The notes: a model not told the origin generated them from the letters alone. Counted from the first letter of the stretch, positions 13,543 through 22,527 are shown. The stretch: 64,000 nt of DNA from Strigops habroptila (GCF_004027225.2 NC_044278.2:79248923-79312922); one strand, 5' to 3'. Program-made: numbers and translations.

Positions 13543-13589
13543 ATTCTAATGATTCTATGATTCTATAATTCTGTGATTCTATGATCTTG
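13543..13589 (+). repeat. CR1 3' terminal 8-bp repeats
   Basis: About five imperfect copies of ATTCTATG (with ATTCTGTG and ATTCTAAT variants) close the CR1 copy. These repeats are the 3' recognition tail used for target-primed insertion. Confidence 0.85.
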
Positions 13590-15464
13590 AGGTTTTTACG
13601 TGGAACAGCTAGAACCAGCAGCTAACATTGGCTGTATGAGACCAGGCAAATTCAAATGCATACAGAGGTGCATCTACTTCATTCCTATTTTATTAAAATT
13701 CTCTTTCTCACCATTTTATTTGAGTTTCTTTTTCCTGAAATTCTCATGGGGCGCACGTGCTGCTCTCTGCACAAGACCTCTCGTAGGAGGCACAGCGTAT
13801 TATGATTGGCAAGACAGGTCTCCTGAGTTACTGGAATTGATGGGGCGGGATAAGAATGCAGAATGGACTTGCATAAGCAGTACCTAGGGTCTTTGTTGAT
13901 GTTGGCTTTGATACTGCGAGCATCCGTTTCCCAGATACCTCTCGTCTCCCAGCACGTGGGGAGCAAATACAGATTTCAAGATGGAAGATAGAGCAGCAAG
14001 TCATGTTTACCAAGTATGTGCTTATTTCTAGAAATAAAATCAGATTTGCACATTTGTAAGTATGAGTGCATACATAAGGCACACAGTTCTCAGCGTAATT
14101 CAGTCATCCCAGCACCTTGTAGCTGAGAATGAGCACCTAGAGGACATCATGGTCAACTTGGGTGCTCCAGATCGTGCATTCCAGTTTCCTCCAATAGGTA
14201 AAAACATCCAGTAGGGATGAGGGAACGTGTTTCAAATCCCCTTCAGCTGCCCTCTCTTGCTGCCCCTTAATGGAGTAAGGGCATGGGTACTTCAGTTTTC
14301 ATTCAGCCCTTTGTTCTCAACATCCTGCATGTTTTGGGGGTTTTACTCTTCCCTGAGGAGGAAGATGAGGAGTCTTTCCTATAATTGCCAGCTAATAGAG
14401 AACATTTTAATTCATAAATATGAATATAAATAGAGAACATTTTTAATTCATCAGCTACTTTTTAGATGAGGTAGATTTGAAGTGGTTGTTCCCCTGTAAC
14501 TTATCAGTTCTTTCTATCTTTTCCAGGTGAAAAAGAGATAGAGACTGGGCAAAAGTAGTGCTTTTGTTTCTCAGATTACAAGAAGCAGTAACATACTCAA
14601 GTTCTTTCCTTGTCAAGACCTTTTCTTGGATGCAAGTGTCTCCTCAGGTTTCTTAGGAGAAAAAAGAAAGTTCCTGGGAGAAAGAAAAGGCTTCTACAAG
14701 TGCAACCATTGCATGACCTTTTTGTCTTCTTGGACAGATAAGTATAAGACAGAGAGAGAGAAGTGAAACCCAGAGATGGAGAGAGGAATAAAAAGGGGAA
14801 GGGACTCATCCAAATACAGAAACTGGCCAGATACACATTTGACACTTTATTTGTGCATAGAAATGGTAAGAAAATTCAGGAAGGCGTAATACATGTGAAG
14901 AAATGCTGAGAACTGCAGGCAGTCTGTACAATTGTATTCCAGCAAATGCAAGGGGCAACACATACACGCTTAGTCAGTCACTCTGGCCCTATTTACAACA
15001 AATCACTCTGTTGGTGATCAGATTTGAGACAGCTTTGTTTGCAGATGGCTGGGATGCCTGCTGTCATTTCCCAATGGCAGTTAGATAGCCGCTGTTTATA
15101 AGGAGAGTTCAGCATCTCTCTGCAAAAGAATGAATCTTTTGAATCTTGTTTCAAGGTGTAGTGGTTTGTTCTGTAACCAAAAGGCAGTATCAGCTTGCTG
15201 GCATTATCCACACCTTCTTGACACCCACTCAGAAGTGTCAGTCACATATGTGATAAGCTACCATTCTTCTTCGCATTCAATAAATCTACTTTCTGTTCAT
15301 TTGTTTCTATCCATAGACCTCTCTCAGTATACTTTCTTTTCCATTTTGGCATTCTGCAGGATGCAGATGGCAAAGGTAGAGAAATATGACTTTTGTAATT
15401 CTTTCTGCTTTTTACTAATAGCTGAAAAGTCACTCTAAGAGTAGTCTTGTGACTTAACACGAAA
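13590..15464. other. Non-coding, nothing recognised
   Basis: No gene or nameable repeat was found. A small direct repeat of AGAGAACATTTTAATTCAT occurs at about 14398 and 14432; it spans only about 60 bp. Confidence 0.45.
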
Positions 15465-15525
15465 ATTACTAGAAGTCCTTTCCAACCCTAACTATCCTAT
15501 CCTAAACTATTCTATGATCCTGTTG
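15465..15525 (+). mobile_element. CR1 3'-tail fragment
   Basis: AGTCCTTTCCAACCCTAACT is followed by TATCCTATCC and ATTCTATGATCCTG. This is only the last ~60 bp of a severely 5'-truncated CR1. Confidence 0.7.
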
Positions 15526-15579
15526 TACTCAAACAATATGAAATAACTACTATCTTATAAAACTGTTTCCTTAAACCTA

Positions 15580-15660
15580 CATCCCTAAATATATCCTATA
15601 TTCCTATAACGTGTTTCCTAAAATATATCCTAAATATATCCAAAAGTATATCCTAAAGTT
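15580..15660. repeat. AT-rich tandem array, unit near TATCCTAAATA
   Basis: Imperfect copies of a unit like TATCCTAAATA recur in about 80 bp directly after the CR1 tail. The unit resembles the CR1 tail phrase TATCCTATCC and may have grown from it; that link is an inference. Confidence 0.6.
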
Positions 15661-15664
15661 TGTT

Positions 15665-15832
15665 CAGAGACACAGTAATAGAGTAATAAATACAGTAATA
15701 AACACAGTAATACACACAGTAATAAATAATAGTAATATATAATAGTAATATGTAATAGCAAACAAACATACTAATAAACATAGTAATGAACACAGTAATA
15801 AACAACAGTAACGAACACAGTAATAGGACATG
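15665..15832. repeat. Minisatellite/microsatellite, unit near ACAGTAATAAAC
   Basis: About 14 imperfect copies of a 9-13 bp unit of the form ACAGTAATAAAC run across 168 bp and stop sharply where GC-rich DNA begins. Short ORFs called here on the minus strand are by-products of the repeat. Confidence 0.85.
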
Positions 15833-16645
15833 TGGCCCAGCATAAGTGTTGTGCCCTCTGTCCCGCTCAGGTGATCTTCACGCCCTGTGTAGATGGAGTT
15901 CAGAGGCCAGCTCCCCACTTGGGGAGATGTGCACAGCGGGTGGGCATTTGCTGGCGGAGCTGAGGAGTGAGCCCACAAGGCCTCCTGCGAGGGCTGGGAT
16001 GGGTCTGAGGGCGCTGCTCTGGCCCCAGGCCGAGCTGGTGGAACCTTCCGGCCAGAGCAGAAAAGGACACGGTGACGCTGCCCTCGCCATCGCCGAAGGT
16101 GGTGCTGGGGCCGCAGGGTGGAACTGGAAGCCCAGGCGACAGAGCTCATCCAGGGAATCCAAGCAGTAAATGGGCACCTACAAGGGCACAGTCAGAAAAG
16201 CGCTGATGAAGCCATGAGGGCAGGAGCAGGCGGGACTTGGCTTTTGGTTTTTTGCTGTAAAAAGGGGTCACTGCTAGCACAGGAGAGAGGCACCTGACAT
16301 CCATGTTCCCCTGAGGGCATGTGCATGCCTCCTGTCTAGGACCATCCTGTGCACCTCAGGAATGTTTCCTGTACTCAGAGCTTTGAAAGATGGAAACAGG
16401 GTCTGCTACATACCCAGGCACCTCATTCTTCTTCCCCTGCTTGGAGTGACTCAATTGCCATCCCTGACAGCTCAGTTGCCAGCATTCTCTTCTTAATGGA
16501 CCGGTTGCCCGTCGCTCCCATCTTCACAGGTTGCTCTTCTCTTCCTGGTGTCCTTTGAAGAGCCTGGCAGCCTTTCCATTCAATAGTATTGTTTAGACAG
16601 GTGAAGCCATGATTACCTTGAGCCAGCAAAGCTAGGTAGTTTTAC
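15833..16645 (-). other. GC-rich segment downstream of ARHGAP20-like relic
   Basis: Base composition matches the RhoGAP relic to its right. The minus strand at 15878-16177 is open for 99 codons, but I recognise no motif in it. It may hold the 3' end or 3' flank of the same minus-strand gene. Confidence 0.3.
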
Positions 16646-16851
16646 CCTTCTCTCCCTGGAAGAGCTCTTCTGGTGTTTGCTTTCGGGAGCGACAGGAGGC
16701 ACCTGCAATGGCAATGTGTAAGTTAGCAGTGGGCAAGGACCTCCCTGCCCAATTGCTACCTGGCTCTGAAGGGCACATCCCGTGGATGGGTTTGCTCAGC
16801 TCAGCTGAGCCAGCTGTGGTGGGATCACCGCACAAAGCGGGGATGGCCAAC
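16646..16851 (-). pseudogene. Possible 3' exons of the ARHGAP20-like relic
   Basis: Two minus-strand pieces are bounded by plausible splice signals. One is 16851-16760 (acceptor GATTGCAG; donor GTAGCA). The other is 16702-16646 (acceptor CCATTGCAG; donor GTAAAA). The second reads GASCRSRKQTPEELFQGEK. No known domain is recognisable, so these are offered only because they follow the RhoGAP exon in the right order and strand. Confidence 0.3.
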
Positions 16852-16978
16852 CTGCAATCAGCCTTGCTTTGCACTTTGGCAGAGAGCTGGGGGATGACCA
16901 TGGCTTGCCCTGCGGCAGCAGCCCCACCTTCTGAGGGGGGAGGCTTTTGTTGTCACGCTGCTTGTGCACTTCACATAC

Positions 16979-17103
16979 CTCTGCTGTTTCTGGTGCCATC
17001 TGTGGTGCTGGTGGCTCCTCATCCCCTCGCTGGCCAGCCAGCCACCTCCTCCCCAAGGAGTTCCTTGTGGTTGGTTGATGAGAAACTCCATGAGCTGTGT
17101 CAC
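16979..17103 (-). pseudogene. ARHGAP20-like relic, RhoGAP C-terminal exon
   Basis: On the minus strand the exon opens after GCTGTGTGCAG and closes before GTATGTGA, giving 125 nt. It begins VTQLMEFLINQ, which fits the last helix of a RhoGAP domain (the position usually written as K-x-x-x-L-V-E-F-L-I). Joined to the exon at 17330-17406 it makes KVTQLMEFLI in frame. About ten codons later the better-matching reading (LLGEEVAGW) is in another frame and soon hits a stop, so the copy looks broken. RhoGAP proteins stimulate GTP hydrolysis by Rho-family GTPases at the membrane and cytoskeleton. The family assignment rests on motif resemblance only. Confidence 0.55.
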
Positions 17104-17329
17104 CTGCACACAGCAAACCACTGGTTTCACCGAGCTGTCTGGTAATGGGCGCAAACAGCCTTTCCCAGCCCGACCTGCACTTCTGTGCAGGAAGGTGCAG
17201 CCATGGGGCTGCTCTTCCCGGTTGCTGCCCAACGGCTTTGCTGAATGGGAGGAGGCAGCCAGGGCCCTCTGAGCAGCAAAGCTGGGCTGGGCTGGGCAGG
17301 CTGTATCCCGGGCGGTGAACACAGCGTAC

Positions 17330-17406
17330 CTTCCCTGTCTCCTGCACCAGGATGTCCAGGATGTCCTGAGTCATGGAAGGAGCAAAATCCACTGGAACTA
17401 TTTGGA
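17330..17406 (-). pseudogene. ARHGAP20-like relic, truncated RhoGAP exon at the ERV edge
   Basis: The minus strand reads ILDILVQETGK and then the donor GTACGC. It joins in phase 0 to the exon at 17103. Its upstream (higher-coordinate) part merges into retroviral-looking DNA at about 17406, so the exon appears cut by the ERV insertion or a linked deletion. The catalytic arginine-finger part of the RhoGAP domain was not found anywhere in the window. Confidence 0.5.
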
Positions 17407-17526
17407 AATATTGGGGACAGTTTATAGAGGGACCTAATACAAAAAAATAAAGAGAGGTTACAACATGCTGGGCGAATAGGGGGCAGCCTCCTTAGTGCCT
17501 TCAAGTTTATTTGGGGACATAATCAA

Positions 17527-17826
17527 GTGTTAACAGAAAAGATAGGACAATTAGAACAAGAATTGACAGACAAGATAGGCCAATTAGAACACGAATTGCA
17601 GGCTGAAAAAGCCAGATTAACAGAAGAGGTAGGACGATTAGAACAAGAATTGCAGGCTGAAAAAGCCAGAGGAATTGTACAACAGCAGGCACTAGTAGCT
17701 GCCACTCAGATGGGAGCAGGGTGGCAGGACAAATTAGAGAAATTGGCAGCATCGTATGCAGTACGAGCTGCCCAACGCCGACAGAGGTGTCCTAAGGAAA
17801 AAAACAGATCTGGGTCCACGGGTTAG
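17527..17826 (+). pseudogene. ERV gag N-terminal coiled-coil segment
   Basis: The open frame is about 99 codons. Residues 1-50 are a heptad-rich coiled coil made of three near-identical units (IGQLEQEL, IGQLEHEL, VGRLEQEL, the last two followed by QAEKAR). Long coiled coils near the Gag N-terminus are common in spuma/ERV-L-like Gag proteins and drive assembly, but no family motif is decisive. The frame stops at 17824-17826. The following ~450 bp continues as broken Gag-like sequence in other frames. Confidence 0.5.
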
Positions 17827-18280
17827 AGCATAATGCTCAGCCTGATTGGGACCCTGAAACTGGGATGGTAATATCTGGAGCTCTTCGGATTTAGACGAGA
17901 GTGGGGGGGAATTGGAAGAACAGGGTATTGAGTCACCCCGAGCTGCCCCTGTAGTAAAGCGAAGGGGGCGATGGACCCTGTATCAGGGAGGTGGGCAAGA
18001 GCAGATACCATGGAAAGATTTTTCTCACCAGGGGATGTAAAAAACTTGTTAGCAAAATTTAGTCAGCGACCAGGGAGAGACCACAACAGTGGTTAGTACG
18101 ATTACTGGAAGAAGGGGCCGATAGTGTCATGATAGGTAGCATCCATGCTACAAAATTCAGTGGAATCTCTAACGATCCATATGTTCAGCAAGCCTTAAGA
18201 GCATTGCCAACAGGCACAAATGTTCCCTTAAGTACAGTCATAGCTTATGGAATAAATCAAAGATACACTTCTGATGGTGC

Positions 18281-18856
18281 ATGGCCCCTGTTTCTAATCA
18301 GTGGATAACATTAGCCCAAGCAAAAACCCTCCTGAAATGGGAAGGGATGAAAATGGCTGTTCAGCGAGGGGACCCTGGCAAATACTTAGCAGAACCTTTT
18401 ACAGCATCAGTGCGTAATTTGTTGCTAGAAGGCTGCCCAGCAGCCTGGAAACCCTATATGATCCCAGTGGTAATGACAGCACAAGGAATGACCATAAGTG
18501 ATATGATTGAGAAGATAGGGCAGTTGGGGGAACTACCAGGCCTGGACAAACCTTCCGACCTACCAAGAAATGAGGTACCCAAGACTAGGCAGGAGGAAAA
18601 GGGGGATCCAGGAGAGCGTACCCGCCTTTTCCATCAATTGTTACAAGAGGGGGTTCCCAAGAGAGATATCGATGGGCAACCCATCAGTGTGTTGAGGAGA
18701 ATGGCCAAGGAAAAGGGGGGGAAGGTTTGTAGTGTGACTGCGTTAGGCTCTGTGGAAGAAGGAAATGGAGGATCACCCCCTGGCTTGGATAAGATGATAT
18801 ACCCATGGCGGGAGGTAGACAAAGTTGTTGCGCAGTTTCACCCCAAGGCAGAATAG
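18281..18856 (+). pseudogene. ERV gag capsid-like segment
   Basis: This open frame of 191 codons has capsid-type composition, with helical blocks WITLAQAKTLLKWEGM and VRNLLLEGCPAAW in the first 65 residues. Capsid forms the virion core. I see no CCHC zinc knuckle in the C-terminal part, which would be expected in alpha-, beta- and gammaretroviral Gag. The TAG at 18854-18856 is followed in the same frame by the protease. Whether this TAG was a natural readthrough stop or a later mutation cannot be told from one copy. Confidence 0.6.
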
Positions 18857-19035
18857 GGGTGTGGCCAAGCCTCAGAGTCCCAAGTCCGTGTAACTCGACA
18901 TGACCCACGCCCCTTTGTCACATGTTGTATCTGGTGGACAGATAACAATGTACAACGGGTACGGGCATTGGTGGACACTGGGGCGGAGGTCACTATTTTA
19001 CACGGAAACCCGACTAAACATAAGGGAATGAAAAC
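18857..19035 (+). pseudogene. ERV protease relic
   Basis: In the same frame as the capsid segment, the reading continues to ALVDTGAEVTILHG at about 18966-19010. LVDTGA is the aspartic protease active-site loop (catalytic D in DTG). A retroviral protease cuts Gag and Pol. The rest of the protease is missing: within about 80 bp the sequence switches to the end of RNase H, which marks an internal deletion. Confidence 0.75.
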
Positions 19036-19099
19036 AACTGTATGGGGATTAGGAGATGCTCCTGTACGAAGTGTACAAACCAGACTATCATGTAGAAAG

Positions 19100-19902
19100 A
19101 TACAGAAACTGCTAAATGGAATGAAGAAGCAGACAAACAGGCAAAAATCCGATCGGCTGCCCTGGATCAGGAGGAACAATTGGGTCTTAGTCGATGGGCC
19201 CATGAAAAGGCTGGTCATGTAGGACGAGAGGTGACACGGGTGTGGGCGCTTGCTCGTGGAATCATATTATCCCAAACAGTACTTGAACAGGTGATTGGAA
19301 ATTGTTCAGTTTGTCAACTCCTAAAAAATGCAAAAGTCTTTCAGACTCCAGTGGGAAAGCTGAAAAGAGGGACCAAGGGAGGTGAAATATGGCAAATTGA
19401 TTTTATTGGTCCTTTACCAGAGCATAGGAGACAACGGTATGCGTGTGTAGCCGTAGATACCTATTCTAGTGTTATAGTGGTAATTCCCACTCGATATGCA
19501 AACAGCCATGCCACTATCAGATGTTTAGAAACTGTTGAATTATATTATGGAACTCCAACAGAGATACAGTCCGATAATGGAACACATTTCAAAAATGCAC
19601 AGGTAGCCCGATGGGCTAATGAACGAAATATTAGTTGGACATGGCATTTACCACATCATCCTTAGGGAGCGGGTTTAGTGGAACGAATGAACGGCCTATT
19701 AAAGGCCCAATTAAAGCGTCTGGGAAATGGTAGTTACTCTAAGTGGGTAGACCATTTAAGCGAAGCCCAACGAATTCTCAATAATCGAATGCTCTCCCCT
19801 ACACTAACACCTTTAACATTGTTAAAGGGCGAGACCCATGCACTAGCACGGGTAGCACATGGTTCCGTCACCGTGTCCGGAGGGAAGGACTTTTTTTCCT
19901 GA
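19100..19902 (+). pseudogene. ERV integrase relic with RNase H tail
   Basis: The frame begins with an RNase H/linker-like stretch (WNEEADKQAKIRSAALD) and goes into an HHCC zinc motif (HEKAGH ... CSVCQLL). The catalytic core follows: first D in IDFIGPLP (about 19399), second D in SDNGTHF (about 19573), and the glutamate in GLVERMNG (about 19680). All three catalytic residues are visible. Spacing and wording are closer to class III (ERV-L/spuma-like) integrases than to alpha- or gammaretroviral ones, judged by eye. An in-frame TAG at 19663-19665 splits the core, and a frame change occurs near 19890. Integrase inserts viral DNA into the host genome. Confidence 0.8.
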
Positions 19903-20371
19903 AAACGGAAGCATAGTTTTAGTCCGGAAACAACCTTTAACTTTAGGCCCAAAGGAGGAATACTGGTTGAGAACTGATGTCCAAGTGCATATACAACCCA
20001 GCACAGAAGTATTACTGCGACATATTGTCTTACATCCTGATTTGAAAAAATTAAACATACAGTTGTTAAATCCTTCACAAGCAGATTATAAAAAACCCAT
20101 AATGTTGGGGCTGAAGAATCAATCTGAAAAACAACAAGTCATTCCCCCCGGAACACGGTGCAATATTTATTACGTAACTGGACTAATAGAACTAAAATCA
20201 ACAGGAAAATCCTTTGGTGGAGGTCGAGTTTGGTATCAGAAGCCTGGAACACATGTCCCAATACCAGCAGAAGTAATAGCTGCGGATGACTCTCAAGCAG
20301 TCACTATCATGTGTCCCGAATCTGAGCAATGGCTTAGAGTCCCAGCTGAGCACCTTCGTAGAAGAGAATAA
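19890..20371 (+). pseudogene. ERV pol C-terminus: dUTPase-like segment plus integrase-type tail
   Basis: About 160 open codons continue pol in the +1 frame. Residues about 30-105 look like a trimeric-dUTPase beta-barrel: a block ADYKKPIMLGLKN resembles the dUTPase pattern DY-x-G-x-I-x-V-x-L-x-N, and VIPPGTRCNIYYV resembles the closing I-x-x-G-x-R-I-A-Q-L strand. Key catalytic positions (the motif around AGxDL, and the tyrosine/aspartate of motif III) are altered or missing, so an active enzyme is unlikely. The last ~55 residues (GGGRVWYQKPG ... RVPAEHLRRRE) look like an SH3-type integrase tail. ERV-L elements carry a dUTPase domain after integrase, which supports the class III reading. Confidence 0.5.
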
Positions 20372-20403
20372 GAATGAAGGGGCGAGGGGGAGGGGGGTGT
20401 ATA

Positions 20404-20430
20404 ACATCTTTTATGTTTCCTTCCCTACAG
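20404..20430 (+). promoter_or_regulatory. Possible env splice acceptor
   Basis: A pyrimidine-rich run ending TTTCCTTCCCTACAG lies just after the pol stop and just before the env frame. Env mRNAs are spliced, and the env frame here shows no obvious own signal peptide. A spliced leader supplied from upstream is therefore plausible, but not shown. Confidence 0.45.
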
Positions 20431-20434
20431 ACTT

Positions 20435-21052
20435 TTGGCCTGGCCGTGGCCGATGATACAACCCCAAACCAATATATGGATCACCATTGCCAATATCACC
20501 CACCACGACACTCTCTGTTTGAGTACTGCAACACCATCAAACCCATTTTCGACGTGTTTCGTGGGAGTTCCTTTGACAGAAAAGGAACTCCACAAAGTGG
20601 TAAGTGCTACCCTCCCCACAACCTTACAGAACACCTTTAAGAGCTGGGATGGCACGCAGAACTGGAACCTATGGCTCTCTCATGTAGGCCACACACATGT
20701 GTTGCCTCCACAGGAGCTTAATCTACTTGGCACCTTACCCGGATCAGCAGTATGTACTTGGTTTAACTATGCAAGTGCCACCGTAATCGATGTCAGTATA
20801 ACTCTTGTCAATGCCACAAAACCCATTTATCTGAGCCACACACTATGGTGTAACATTAGTAGTGTGAACGCCACAACCTCATTTAACACACCAATGACTC
20901 TACCTGATGGACTCTTCTTGTTATGTGGTGATAGAGCCTGGTATGGACTCCCCGCTGCCATACGGGGAGGTCCATGCACCCTAGGCCGACTCACCCTCTT
21001 ACAGCCAAACATATCCGCACTACAAATACTGCGGCAGCCTCATAGAAAATGA
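20435..21052 (+). pseudogene. ERV env surface-subunit relic
   Basis: The open frame is about 205 codons, with many N-x-S/T sites (ANITH, NATK, NISS, NATT). Toward the C-terminus are the blocks LFLLCGDRAWYGLP and GGPCTLGRLTLL, a pattern typical of the avian alpharetrovirus/gamma-type surface subunit. No CXXC isomerase motif was seen. The TGA at 21050-21052 lies near the expected subunit junction, and the same frame continues past it into the transmembrane subunit. The surface subunit binds the receptor; this copy is interrupted. Env is unusual beside an ERV-L-like pol. Confidence 0.7.
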
Positions 21053-21568
21053 CGCAGCCTTGACACTTTTCAGAAAAACTGTAATAGCAGAGTCACCTTT
21101 TGGAACGCTGAGAAAACCATCTTTGCCTCTTTCTTTGTGCCTGGTGTAGCTGCTGCTCAGGCTTTAACTTCTCTGCATAAACTAGGATGTTGGTTAGCCA
21201 AAGAAACCAATGCTACTACAAGTGCCATAAAGGAATTATTAGCGGACATTGATTCCATACGACACGCAACCCTACAAAATCGGGCCGCTATTGATTTTTT
21301 GCTACTAGTACATGGACATGGATGTCAGGAGTTCGAGGGGACATGTTGTATGAATTTTTCTGATCGCTCTAAATCTATCTCTGCACATTTGGCTGAGCTA
21401 GACAACTTGACTCAACAATTGAAAGTAGATAATAGTTGGAATTTCTTTAGCAACCTCCGATGGGGGTGGCCGTGGCTACAAAAACTATTGTTACTTGGCT
21501 TATTGTTATTGCTTATCTTCAGTTGTATTTTGTGTTGTATTCCCGTTTTGTTATCCTGTATGCGATGA
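21053..21568 (+). pseudogene. ERV env transmembrane-subunit relic
   Basis: In the same frame as the surface part, a fusion-peptide-like hydrophobic stretch (FASFFVPGVAAAQALTSL) is followed by an N-heptad helix. Then comes the immunosuppressive-type region LQNRAAIDFLLL, the disulfide motif C-QEFEGT-CC (CX6CC), a C-helix, and a membrane span rich in L and I near 21490-21555. A short tail ends at TGA 21566-21568. CX6CC marks gamma-type Env, in which the two subunits are covalently linked. The reading is open apart from the stop at 21050. Confidence 0.75.
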
Positions 21569-21620
21569 ATGATATCACAACTAATGACCCCTTTTGAAGG
21601 CAGGTTAATACGACTCGGTG

Positions 21621-21673
21621 ATGGTCCCAACACGGACCACGCAGTGGCATGTGTCCGAAAACACCATAGCTAA
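21621..21673 (+). repeat. ERV direct repeat A with stem-loop
   Basis: This 53-bp segment matches repeat B (22338-22390) at about 43 positions. It begins ATGGTCC and carries TGGTCC-6 nt-GGACCA, a perfect 6-bp inverted repeat. Both stem arms are identical in repeat B although the loop differs. Confidence 0.8.
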
Positions 21674-21892
21674 CACCACTGGTGAGCAGTTTTTTGGCTT
21701 TATTCCTCACTGCCATCAGTGCCTACAACGCGCTACTACATCCTGTAATAATTAGTTTACTAATGCAAAATGTGTATACTTTGTTACAATAGTAATTTGT
21801 TAATAGAAGAGGTAGATAAAACTCTACATTGTCGATAGGATTGCCAAAGAAAGTTGTAAATGAAGCAGCATAGTTTGATGTGGAATATACTA

Positions 21893-21968
21893 CCCATGAC
21901 AAGGGGGTTGAAACTGAATGCTCTTGGGGTCCTTCCTAGCCCAAACCATTCTATGACTCTATAATTGA
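21893..21968 (+). mobile_element. CR1 3'-tail fragment inside ERV 3' region
   Basis: GGGGTTGAAACTGAATG is followed by TCCTTCCTAGCCCAAACC and then ATTCTATGACTCTATAATTG. This is a CR1 tail of about 75 bp, placed between the two ERV direct repeats, so it inserted after the ERV did or was carried with the inter-repeat segment. Confidence 0.65.
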
Positions 21969-22337
21969 AAGCTGGCCAGATGCCCTTACCATGGTCAAGG
22001 GCAAGACTGGATTGGCCTCTGTGTTTGCCACTAAGAAGAACCTTTAACTCCGCTGTTGGCTGCAACCCAATAGGCGTTGAGCAGTGGAAACACATGTCAT
22101 ACCAGACCTTGATGTAAGGAATGGCCTCCTCTGTTATAAGAGGACCATTCAGAGGGAAGGGTAGGCCAAGCTGCCTGTGATTAATACGAGTCACTGAGTG
22201 GCAACAAGCTGGACAAGACCTCTGGCAACCCCCTGTTCACGAGGGTCACTTAAAACAAACTACCTTAGACTGCACTTAGCTAAGTTTTTTTGGTTTTCTT
22301 TTCCTTTACAAATACAAGCGATTAATTTAACTTGGAA
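21969..22337. other. ERV 3' region between direct repeats, unidentified
   Basis: No retroviral gene is recognised here. The minus strand stays open over 21784-22194 (136 codons, passing through the CR1 tail), which I cannot assign. The segment may be ERV untranslated sequence or captured host DNA. Confidence 0.35.
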
Positions 22338-22390
22338 ATGGTCCACTCACGGACCACGCGGTGGTATGTATCCGGAGACACAATAGTTAA
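22338..22390 (+). repeat. ERV direct repeat B with stem-loop
   Basis: This is the partner of repeat A, about 717 bp downstream of it. The same TGGTCC/GGACCA arms surround a different 6-nt loop. It lies about 140 bp before the 3' LTR. Confidence 0.8.
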
Positions 22391-22517
22391 TGGTCCATGA
22401 TGGCCCATCCCGAGTCTTTCTTTCCTTGAAAGTGTACATCCCAAGCTTTTCTGCCTTGTAACTGTAACTTTGTAACTAAGAAGGAGCAGAGAGCTGTGCT
22501 GAATTCATCATTTTCAT

Positions 22518-22527
22518 CAGAAGGGGA
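22518..22527 (+). promoter_or_regulatory. ERV polypurine tract
   Basis: The short purine run AGAAGGGGA sits directly before the LTR's TG. This is the position of the plus-strand DNA primer in retroviruses. Confidence 0.65.

Larger units (their letters stand above)
9170..13589 (+). mobile_element. Near full-length CR1 LINE, decayed
   Basis: At about 4.4 kb this is the length of a complete CR1. In order it holds a GC-rich leader (about 9170-9640), an ORF1 relic (about 9652-10560), an ORF2 relic with endonuclease and reverse transcriptase (about 10690-13470), and a 3' UTR. The 3' UTR contains GGTCCTTTCCAACCC and ends in ATTCTATG-type 8-bp repeats at 13543-13589. That tail fixes the + orientation and is diagnostic of CR1. 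All frames carry stops and frameshifts, so it cannot be active. The left boundary is placed where GC content and CpG density jump and is uncertain by tens of bases. Confidence 0.85.

Noticed and set aside
17345..17370. Target-site duplication for the ERV using the GATGTC-like words near 17352 and GATGCC at 23101
   Set aside because: The match is partial, not at the ERV's left edge, and no 5' LTR exists to anchor it.
16796..17392. A 198-codon minus-strand frame over the RhoGAP relic
   Set aside because: Only the short splice-bounded pieces match a RhoGAP domain; the rest is GC-rich intron read through.
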